From: Anaerolineae bacterium
GTDB lineage: Bacteria; Chloroflexota; Anaerolineae; DUEN01
NCBI GenBank assembly: GCA_021159845.1
Contig: JAGHDS010000503.1
Span: forward strand, 1 to 5,044
DNA: 5,044 bases
Direction of reading: 5' to 3'
Position numbers and translations under genes: made by a program. The notes under the pieces were generated by a model that saw nothing but the letters and a program-made list of their open reading frames with translations, was not told where the DNA came from and made no database searches. Below are positions 1 to 5,044 of the stretch, one piece after another (the stretch's first letter is position 1; every line of letters begins with the position of its first letter).

Positions 1-1044
1 CACCCGTTCCATAAACTCTCCCACAGATAGGTTGCGAATATACACACCGTTCATCCAGTCCAGCTTCTCATAGGACACGACGGATGGCTTCGGGTTAATC
101 TCCGCAATATCAAACCGCTCTATAGCCTGCTCGCGAGTGAAGAGATCATTCTCCGGGTCGTACGACCATCCTAACAACGCCAGGAAGTTGAACAGCGCCT
201 CGGGAAGATAGCCCTCCCGCCGGAAATCCCGCACAAGCGTCGGATACTCCACACCGTCCACAACGGGCCGCCGCTTGGACAGCTTCCCCTTGCCGCTGGG
301 GTCGAGCAACAACGGCAGATGCGCCATGACGGGCGGCTCCCACCCCAGCGCCTGATAGATCAGCAGGTGCCGCGGCACCGACGGCAACCACTCATCACCG
401 CGCAGAATATGCGTGATCTCCATCAAATGGTCATCTATGACGTTCGCCAGATGATAAGTAGGATAGCCATCGGACTTCAGCAACACCATGTCATCCAGCG
501 TATTGACATCGACGGTGATCTCCCCGCGAATGACATCCCGAAAGGTAATCTTACCCTCGTCGGGCACCTTCAAGCGCACGACGGGCTTGATGCCCTGCGC
601 CTCATACTCCGCCCGCTGCGCGGCGGTGAGATACCGACAATGCCGGTCGTAGCCAATCCGTTCCTTGCGCCGGCGCTGCTCCTCCCGCAACGCGGCCAAC
701 CGCTCCGGTGAACAATAGCAGTAGTACGCGTGTCCCTCCTCGACCAACTTACGCGCGTACTCCTGATAGATGTGCAACCGCTCCGACTGGAAGTACGGCC
801 CGTAATCACCACCGACCTCGGGCCCCTCATCCCACTCCAACCCCAACCACCGCAGCGATTCAAACAGATCACCAATCGCCTCGGGGTGATACCGTTTACG
901 GTCCGTGTCCTCGATGCGCAGGATGAAACGGCCGCCGGTGTGGCGGGCATACAGCCAGTTATAGATCGCGGTGCGCGCTCCACCTATATGGAAATACCCC
1001 GTTGGGCTAGGTGCAATACGCACGCGCACAGGTCTATCAGCCAT
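1..1044 (-). CDS. gltX: Glutamyl-tRNA synthetase, 3' part cut off by window edge
   Basis: Class I aminoacyl-tRNA synthetase that charges tRNA with glutamate in the cytoplasm. The frame is open for 348 codons to base 1, so the C-terminal anticodon-binding end is missing (family length about 470-500). Visible landmarks are RIAPSPTG (9-16), the HIGH motif as HIGG (19-22), RIEDTDR (43-49), a zinc-site pattern C109-x-C111 ... Y132-x3-C136, LRGDEW (214-219), and the KMSKS motif as KLSKR (254-258). The ATG at 1044 is chosen because GGGAGG (1058-1053) lies 8 nt upstream and the protein then begins MADRPVRVRIAPSPTG, as usual for the family. In-frame ATGs at 1071 and 1068 would add eight or nine residues without a good ribosome binding site. 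It follows the MFS gene by 73 bp in the same direction; no terminator is evident between them, so read-through is possible. Whether it is discriminating or non-discriminating cannot be told, because the anticodon-reading domain is outside the window. Confidence 0.97.
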   Translation of the reverse strand, partial: MADRPVRVRIAPSPTGYFHIGGARTAIYNWLYARHTGGRFILRIEDTDRKRYHPEAIGDLFESLRWLGLEWDEGPEVGGDYGPYFQSERLHIYQEYARKLVEEGHAYYCYCSPERLAALREEQRRRKERIGYDRHCRYLTAAQRAEYEAQGIKPVVRLKVPDEGKITFRDVIRGEITVDVNTLDDMVLLKSDGYPTYHLANVIDDHLMEITHILRGDEWLPSVPRHLLIYQALGWEPPVMAHLPLLLDPSGKGKLSKRRPVVDGVEYPTLVRDFRREGYLPEALFNFLALLGWSYDPENDLFTREQAIERFDIAEINPKPSVVSYEKLDWMNGVYIRNLSVGEFMERV

Positions 1045-1052
1045 GACATGAA

Positions 1053-1058
1053 CCTCCC
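1053..1058 (-). promoter_or_regulatory. Ribosome binding site of gltX
   Basis: GGGAGG on the minus strand, 8 nt before the ATG at 1044. It decides the start in favour of 1044 over the in-frame ATG pair at 1071/1068. Confidence 0.75.
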
Positions 1059-1117
1059 GATGAGACATCATTGATGGACATCACGTCTTCCTCTCCCCGT
1101 CTTGGGCCTTCCACTTC

Positions 1118-2326
1118 TCACGCCTTCCGCCCGTCCAGCCATCGCGTACCCAACACGCCCAAGACCAACGCCACCCCCGCGGTGATGCCGAACATCGGCC
1201 GAATGCCGATGACATCCGCGATCGTGCCGCTCAGCCCGGGGCCACCGAACATGCCGATCGCGTACACAGCCTGATGCAACCCCATAGCCGTGGTCCTCTC
1301 CTCATCGGCGACGTACCGGATGCTCAACCCCATGAGCACCGGATACCCCATCCCCATCGAAATGCCGATGCAGAACTGGGACGCGAATACCAGCGGCAGC
1401 GATGGCGACAATGCCGCCCCCCAGATCCCCACAGCCAACAGTGTAAAGCTGATGTACACCAGCCGCCTGGCGCCGATGCGATTCACGATCGTCGTCGCCG
1501 CCAGGTTCCCCAATGTGATCACCCCGATATTCATGCTGGTTAACATGCTAAGCGCCACATCCGAGGCCCCCAACTGCCGGGCCAGGATCGGGATGAAACC
1601 AAAGGTGGCCGCCCAGTTCGCATATTGGGCGACGGCGCTCAGGACCGAAGGCAGCAGCACGTCCCGACGCGAGATCAGCCGTCCGATTCCACGCACCGAA
1701 GGACGTCGCGGGGGCCTCCGCACCTCCCGGCTGGGCAACACGACCAAAGCCGCCAGCGCGGCCGCCCCGGCAGCCAGGAAGAAGGGCAACGAATAGCCCC
1801 CCAGCTCGTTCAACGACCCGGTGACGCCGGTCGCCAACATCCTTCCCACCGAGCCGATCAGCGTCAACATAGCGCTGGCGCGAACGGAATCCTCCGGCGG
1901 GAACAGGCTGCTGAACACCACGATCAACGGCACCCACGTCCCAGCCGCCAGGCCCGTGATCGCCCGCCCCAGGATCAATCCGTGCACGCTCTCGGCCGAT
2001 CCCATCGTCCAGGCACCCAATGCCCCCAGGGCGAAGCCCGCGATAATGAACGGCTTGCGCCAGCCCAACCAATCCGCGGCAATCCCCAGCGGCAATCGAA
2101 TCAACGCCTGCCAAAGCCCATACATCGCAAGCACCACACCTACCATGGAAAGGCTGGCTGTCTTACTGGCGACATAAACGGGCAGCGTGGGAACGTACAG
2201 GTATAGCGAGATCCAGTACAAGAAAACGGCCACAGCATACAACGCGATCGTTACCCTACGATCGCCTGTTCCGGTAGCCGGTGCAACGGTCACGGTCGAG
2301 TTCCGAGCCATTCTAGAGAAACGCAT
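1118..2326 (-). CDS. Major facilitator superfamily transporter, 12 predicted helices
   Basis: Inner-membrane secondary transporter of unknown substrate, 402 residues, the usual MFS length. About 12 hydrophobic segments can be read: roughly 26-47, 58-80, 93-110, 113-136, 152-174, 179-197, 226-248, 258-281, 288-308, 311-334, 345-367 and 374-394. The central loop (198-225) is very basic, fitting a cytoplasmic 6-7 loop. MFS motif A is clear between helices 2 and 3 as GIAADWLGWRKP (81-92), with a degenerate copy NRIGARR (282-288) between helices 8 and 9. The style resembles drug/metabolite efflux (DHA-like) carriers, but nothing fixes the substrate. It lies 24 bp after the DUF362 gene and 73 bp before gltX, so it is probably the second gene of a leftward transcript. 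The start is uncertain: GGGAGG abuts the ATG at 2326 with no spacer, and the next in-frame ATG (2311, protein beginning MARNSTV) is 15 nt from it. A TTAGGA box 10 nt upstream makes 2326 usable. Confidence 0.93.
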   Translation of the reverse strand: MRFSRMARNSTVTVAPATGTGDRRVTIALYAVAVFLYWISLYLYVPTLPVYVASKTASLSMVGVVLAMYGLWQALIRLPLGIAADWLGWRKPFIIAGFALGALGAWTMGSAESVHGLILGRAITGLAAGTWVPLIVVFSSLFPPEDSVRASAMLTLIGSVGRMLATGVTGSLNELGGYSLPFFLAAGAAALAALVVLPSREVRRPPRRPSVRGIGRLISRRDVLLPSVLSAVAQYANWAATFGFIPILARQLGASDVALSMLTSMNIGVITLGNLAATTIVNRIGARRLVYISFTLLAVGIWGAALSPSLPLVFASQFCIGISMGMGYPVLMGLSIRYVADEERTTAMGLHQAVYAIGMFGGPGLSGTIADVIGIRPMFGITAGVALVLGVLGTRWLDGRKA

Positions 2327-2350
2327 CCTCCCAGTATCCTAACCCTCCTA

Positions 2351-3442
2351 CTACTGCTCCGCCTCACCCTGGCTGACAATCCGCCCTAACAGAGCCTCCA
2401 CGCGCGCATCGTACCACCGGCGCTGCCTCGGATAAAGGCTATGGGGACGGAACGGCCGCCGTAGCGATTCCAGATCTCCATTACCAACGAACTGAACCCC
2501 ATCCGGGTCGGCTCGGCCCAGTCCCGCCTGGTGGCAATACCGTAGATAGCCGATCTCCCACGGGTCAAATCCCATCATCCGGGCCGCCACAGCATCCGCG
2601 GCAACCGGGTCCAGGCTGGCCACCGCCGCATGGATGGGAACGGCGTCACCATGTGTCGGACCATCCCCCTCCATCGCCTCCCAGGCGTCCAGCACCGCCA
2701 GGTGCGGCCGGACCATCCGTGCCACCAGGCAGAGGTTCAGATGAATCACCGGATAGCTCTGGTGCATCCTGGCCTTATGGCTGGCAGAACGACGAGGCAC
2801 CACAAACCGCATCACGTCAATCCAGGACGATAGCCGCACTCGACGCGGCAGAGCGGAATACAGACGCCACAACACGGACATCCAAGGCCCCCCTGGCTGC
2901 GAGTGGGGCGCAGTGCGGTCAATGAGCGCCCCCATAACCACATTCTTTATCGACGCCGTGATGATGACCACATCATGCGTCTTAGGCGGCCCCACTGAAA
3001 TCAAAAAGTCCGCATCCACCGCGGTCGATGACAGCGAAAGCGTTTGTGGCCGCAAACGCCAGTCGAACACCCGGACGGGGTAGACGCGCTCGTCCAGATT
3101 AAAATCCACGAACCGCACGTCATAGGAACGCGCCAGATCGACATAGCCGAAGTTACGATAGCCCACATCGCTTGGCCCCAGAGCCGCACCTTCGCCGATG
3201 ATAACCGGGCCCTCGTACCGAGGGCGTAACCAGTCCAGAACCGCACGAATGGCGTCCACATGGGTGGATGCCAACTGCCGGGTCAACGAGACCAGGTTCG
3301 GCTTGATGACCACCCGACGACGGCCCCGCAGATCGAGCGGGCCCAGCGCATCCAAAGCCGCTCGTACGGCCTCATAGCGGTTCGCTCCCGTCGTCAATGC
3401 GACAAGGCTCACAAGACTACCATTATCACCCGTATTCTCCAA
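2351..3442 (-). CDS. DUF362 domain-containing protein
   Basis: Member of the DUF362 family (Pfam PF04015), whose biochemical role is not established; I assign no function. With the TTG start at 3442 the protein has 363 residues. Family-typical blocks are VVIKPNLV (44-51), STHVDAIRAVLDWLR (59-73), VIIGEGA (80-86), the central PPKTHDVVIITASIKNVVMG (152-171), DAWEAMEGDGPTHGD (252-266) and LDPVAADAVAARMMG (277-291). There is no signal peptide or membrane helix, and only two cysteines (238, 303), so the 4Fe-4S ferredoxin domain found in some DUF362 proteins is absent. Start choice: in-frame ATGs exist at 3511 and 3475, but a strong extended -10 box (3479-3474) overlaps the one at 3475, putting the transcript start near 3467. 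The TTG at 3442 has GGGAG 9 nt upstream and begins ten residues before the conserved core. The gene ends in tandem TAG TAG stops, 24 bp before the MFS gene. Family call is firm; the start is inferred. Confidence 0.88.
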   Translation of the reverse strand: MENTGDNGSLVSLVALTTGANRYEAVRAALDALGPLDLRGRRRVVIKPNLVSLTRQLASTHVDAIRAVLDWLRPRYEGPVIIGEGAALGPSDVGYRNFGYVDLARSYDVRFVDFNLDERVYPVRVFDWRLRPQTLSLSSTAVDADFLISVGPPKTHDVVIITASIKNVVMGALIDRTAPHSQPGGPWMSVLWRLYSALPRRVRLSSWIDVMRFVVPRRSASHKARMHQSYPVIHLNLCLVARMVRPHLAVLDAWEAMEGDGPTHGDAVPIHAAVASLDPVAADAVAARMMGFDPWEIGYLRYCHQAGLGRADPDGVQFVGNGDLESLRRPFRPHSLYPRQRRWYDARVEALLGRIVSQGEAEQ

Positions 3443-3451
3443 AGATGCTCG

Positions 3452-3456
3452 CTCCC
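3452..3456 (-). promoter_or_regulatory. Ribosome binding site supporting a TTG start for the DUF362 gene
   Basis: GGGAG on the minus strand, 9 nt upstream of TTG at 3442. It sits about 11-15 nt downstream of the predicted transcript start, so it is on the mRNA, unlike any site that could serve the ATGs at 3475 or 3511. Confidence 0.55.
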
Positions 3457-3473
3457 TCACACCATTGTTGCAC

Positions 3474-3502
3474 ATTATAGCATAGGAGCCCTCTGAAGTC
3501 AG
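3474..3502 (-). promoter_or_regulatory. Extended -10 promoter for the leftward DUF362-MFS(-gltX) genes
   Basis: Minus strand: -35 CTGACT (3502-3497, 4 of 6 consensus), 17-bp spacer, then TGC TATAAT (3482-3474), a perfect -10 with the extended TGn element. Predicted transcription start is about 3467. The first 20 or so bases of leader then hold GGGAG before the TTG start. The -10 overlaps the ATG at 3475. Overlap with an 18-bp palindrome suggests repression. Confidence 0.7.
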
Positions 3503-3506
3503 AGGG
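3489..3506. promoter_or_regulatory. Perfect 18-bp palindrome, candidate operator
   Basis: CCCTCTGA-AG-TCAGAGGG: two exact 8-base arms around a 2-base centre. It covers the whole -35 hexamer (3497-3502) and the upstream part of the spacer of the leftward promoter, the classic placement of a repressor operator. The gene for a cognate regulator is not in the window. As RNA on the plus strand it could form a 7-bp hairpin with an AAGT loop, but no U-run follows and no gene ends just before it, so a terminator is less likely. Confidence 0.5.
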
Positions 3507-3526
3507 GGCAAGGCCTAGTAGACGGC

Positions 3527-3542
3527 GCTGAGAGATTTCAGC
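3527..3542. repeat. Imperfect inverted repeat GCTGAGAGATTTCAGC in the divergent intergenic region
   Basis: Arms GCTGA/TCAGC are exact, and a further G-T and A-T pair can form inside. It lies between the two divergent promoters, 24 bp upstream of the tRNA -35. It shares CTGA...TCAG with the 3489-3506 palindrome but with different centre spacing, so a common binding protein is only a possibility. Confidence 0.3.
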
Positions 3543-3566
3543 CCACAGTGACTGGCCTAACCACAA

Positions 3567-3595
3567 TTGACATCTGAGCGGCTTTGTCGTATACT
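3567..3595 (+). promoter_or_regulatory. Near-consensus sigma-70 promoter for tRNA-Lys
   Basis: TTGACA (3567-3572, perfect -35), 17-bp spacer, TATACT (3590-3595, 5 of 6). Predicted start is near 3602, leaving a leader of only about 4 nt before the mature tRNA end at 3606. The bases after the -10 (CACGCCCGG) are GC-rich, the discriminator type associated with growth-rate and stringent control of stable-RNA promoters. It is also the only clear promoter upstream of the PLP-enzyme gene. Confidence 0.85.
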
Positions 3596-3605
3596 CACGC
3601 CCGGT

Positions 3606-3678
<73 letters not shown>

Positions 3679-3714
3679 CCTCTTTTTAGTCATCCATCCT
3701 CTCGTTACTATCCC

Positions 3715-3719
3715 GGAGG
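3715..3719 (+). promoter_or_regulatory. Ribosome binding site of the PLP-enzyme gene
   Basis: GGAGG, 6 nt before the ATG at 3726. Together with AGGA at 3721-3724 this is a strong site and fixes the start. Confidence 0.8.
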
Positions 3720-3725
3720 CAGGAC

Positions 3726-4946
3726 ATGCCCTCTGAACCACCCAAAGACACTGGATTCGCGACCCGCGCCGTTCACGCAGGGGAACGCACCAGGCACCCA
3801 GATGCAATCCCCGTCGCATCTCCCATCACGCCAAGCGTCAGCTATCTATACGACAGCGCGGTCGAGCTGGATGCCGTCCTCGGCGGCGAACATCCCGGCC
3901 CCGTCTACGCACGCTATGGCACACCAACCAGCGCGGCCCTGGAAACAGCCATCGCCGCGCTGGAAAGCGCCGGTGCGGCGTTGGCTGTCGGCTCTGGCAT
4001 GGCCGCCATTCACCTGGCACTGCTCAGTGCGGGAGTCACCACGGGATCATCCGTAGTAGCCGCCCAGGATAGCTACGGTGGCTCGCGCTCCCTGCTCACA
4101 AACATCCTGGCCTCCCAAGGCGTCACCTCCTATTTCGTCGACATGAACGACCTGGAGGCACTGGAGAGTGTCCTGAAGGACACGCATCCCACTGCCGTGC
4201 TGGTGGAGACGATCTCCAACCCACTGCTGAAAGTAGCAAACGTCCCGGCCATCGCCGAGCGCGCCCACGCGCTGGGTGCTGAGGTCATTGTAGATGCCAC
4301 CTTCACCACCCCCTGGCTCTATAGGCCGTTGGAAACGGGTGCAGACTACGTAATCCACAGCGCCACCAAGTATCTGGGCGGACACGGCGACGTCACGGGC
4401 GGCGTCATCGCGGCAGACCAACCAAGGATACAAAGGGCCCACGAACTTCTCAAGCTGGTCGGGAGCATACTCGGCCCCCAGGAGGCATGGCTCATCCTGC
4501 GCGGCCTGAAGACCTTACCATTGCGTATGCAACGCCATTGCGAAAACGCGCTGGCCATCGCCCGGTGGCTGGAGGGACACCCGCGCGTGAGGCGGGTGTA
4601 CTACCCGGGCCTGCCCTCGCACCCACAACACGAGCTGGCCAGCCAGCTATTCGGCGACCGCGGCTACGGGGGCGTCGTCAGCTTCGAACTCGCCCAGGGT
4701 GGAAGGCCCGGGGTCTTCCGCTTCCTCGAAGCCCTGCGGCTCATCCTGCCCGCCACCAGCCTCGGCGACGTTTACTCGTTGGCCTCTTACCCTGCTATGT
4801 CCTCACACCGATCGCTATCGCCCGAGGAACGTTCCCGCCTGGGCATCAGCGATGACCTGATCCGGCTCTCTGTAGGCATCGAGGACGTAGAAGATATCCA
4901 GGCCGATCTGGATCAAGCACTATATGCGGCGAGCAAGAGCGCATAG
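3726..4946 (+). CDS. Cys/Met-metabolism PLP-dependent enzyme (cystathionine gamma-synthase/lyase family)
   Basis: Cytosolic fold-type I PLP enzyme of the trans-sulfuration family, 406 residues, full length. The PLP lysine is K215 in SATKYLGGHGDVTGG (212-226). Phosphate contacts are Y61 and R63 (YARYGTPT, 61-68), G91-M92 in GSGMAAI, and S212/T214. Y117 (DSYGG) stacks on the ring, D190 (VDATF) binds the pyridine nitrogen, and R380 (LIRLSVGIED) binds the substrate carboxylate. The C-terminus (SLGD...SPEERSRLGISDDLIRLSVGIED) resembles methionine gamma-lyase, but the diagnostic MGL cysteine is G119 here. Two acidic residues used by cystathionine-handling members are V60 and Y350 here, and the usual VDNT is VDAT. 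So cystathionine gamma-synthase, gamma-lyase or another gamma/beta-eliminating activity are all open; I give no symbol. The gene starts 47 bp after the tRNA with no separate promoter and no room for a SAM riboswitch or T-box. Confidence 0.92.
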   Translation: MPSEPPKDTGFATRAVHAGERTRHPDAIPVASPITPSVSYLYDSAVELDAVLGGEHPGPVYARYGTPTSAALETAIAALESAGAALAVGSGMAAIHLALLSAGVTTGSSVVAAQDSYGGSRSLLTNILASQGVTSYFVDMNDLEALESVLKDTHPTAVLVETISNPLLKVANVPAIAERAHALGAEVIVDATFTTPWLYRPLETGADYVIHSATKYLGGHGDVTGGVIAADQPRIQRAHELLKLVGSILGPQEAWLILRGLKTLPLRMQRHCENALAIARWLEGHPRVRRVYYPGLPSHPQHELASQLFGDRGYGGVVSFELAQGGRPGVFRFLEALRLILPATSLGDVYSLASYPAMSSHRSLSPEERSRLGISDDLIRLSVGIEDVEDIQADLDQALYAASKSA

Positions 4947-4995
4947 GATTCCCATCCTTCGCTCTCCGCCCCGCTGAACAATGGGAGTCGAAACG

Positions 4996-5044
4996 GTGAA
5001 TCCAGTACATTTCCTAACACAGCGCCTCTCCGATTACATGGCCG
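4996..5044 (+). CDS. Start of an unidentified protein, cut off by window edge
   Basis: An open frame of 16 codons to the window end begins at GTG 4996 with GGGAG (4983-4987) 8 nt upstream. An in-frame ATG at 4981 (beginning MGVETVNPVH) lacks a ribosome binding site, so the GTG start is preferred. The visible residues (NPVHFLTQRLSDYMA) are too few to name a family. It lies 49 bp after the PLP-enzyme stop, with no hairpin terminator between, so it could be the next gene of the same transcript. Confidence 0.5.
   Translation, partial: MNPVHFLTQRLSDYMA

Noticed and set aside
319..983. Open frames on both strands inside gltX (plus 319-711, minus 570-983, plus 708-926).
   Set aside because: The minus frame from 1044 to 1 encodes an unmistakable GluRS with HIGG and KLSKR motifs; the others are out-of-frame readings of it.
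1061..1083. Direct repeat TGATGTC and short palindromes between the MFS gene and gltX.
   Set aside because: Arms are only 4-5 bases, with no U-run and no promoter-like hexamers nearby; likely chance.
1548..2206. Long open frames overlapping the MFS gene (minus 1548-2114, plus 1625-2206).
   Set aside because: Their translations are low-complexity, rich in G/A/R or P/R/Q, with no recognisable family, and they lie wholly inside a clearly coding MFS frame; they are high-GC shadows.
3443..3511. Coding extension of the DUF362 protein to ATG 3511 or 3475.
   Set aside because: The stretch holds an extended -10 promoter, a palindrome and a ribosome binding site; the encoded residues show no family similarity.
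3679..3690. T-run (3683-3687) after tRNA-Lys as an intrinsic terminator.
   Set aside because: No GC hairpin other than the tRNA itself lies directly before it, and only five T residues are present, so termination is uncertain.
3683..3711. Possible separate promoter for the PLP enzyme (TACTAT at 3706-3711).
   Set aside because: The -10 matches only 4 of 6, no -35 lies at the right spacing, and it falls next to the ribosome binding site, too close for a normal leader.
3679..3725. SAM riboswitch or T-box upstream of the Cys/Met-family enzyme.
   Set aside because: Only 47 bp separate it from the tRNA, too short for either element, and no hairpins are seen.

Overview
The window looks like an ordinary chromosomal stretch from a bacterium with moderately high G+C. 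Shine-Dalgarno sequences are strong (GGGAGG or GGAGG types), promoters are of the sigma-70 kind, and the tRNA gene does not encode CCA. Protein style (GluRS, a stand-alone DUF362 protein, a trans-sulfuration-family PLP enzyme with an MGL-like tail) would suit a Chloroflexota/Anaerolineae-type lineage. That placement is an impression, not proof. I see no phage, transposon, CRISPR or plasmid signature.

Layout. Everything left of about 3480 reads leftward on the minus strand. The order of transcription is a DUF362-family protein (3442 to 2351), a 12-helix MFS transporter (2326 to 1118, 24 bp downstream), and glutamyl-tRNA synthetase gltX (from 1044, 73 bp further on, running off the left edge). 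Everything right of about 3567 reads rightward: a tRNA-Lys(UUU), then a Cys/Met-metabolism PLP-dependent enzyme (3726-4946), then the first codons of an unidentified gene (from about 4996, running off the right edge).

The divergent intergenic region (about 3480-3605) is the most informative part. It has a near-consensus promoter for the tRNA (TTGACA, 17 bp, TATACT, then a GC-rich discriminator). In the opposite direction it has an extended -10 promoter (TGC TATAAT, with CTGACT 17 bp upstream) for the leftward genes. A perfect 18-bp palindrome covers the -35 and part of the spacer of the leftward promoter and looks like a repressor operator. The leftward -10 box overlaps the first plausible ATG of the DUF362 gene, so the true start is probably a downstream TTG with a good ribosome binding site.

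How the genes may work together. DUF362 and MFS are close enough to be co-transcribed, and gltX may receive read-through. The tRNA-Lys promoter is the only clear promoter before the PLP enzyme, so tRNA and enzyme may share a transcript. The PLP enzyme has the full catalytic core but lacks the two acidic residues that bind the distal amine of cystathionine in classical family members, so its substrate is uncertain. I found no convincing new multi-gene system. The candidates for follow-up are the operator/TTG-start arrangement and the PLP enzyme's altered active site.
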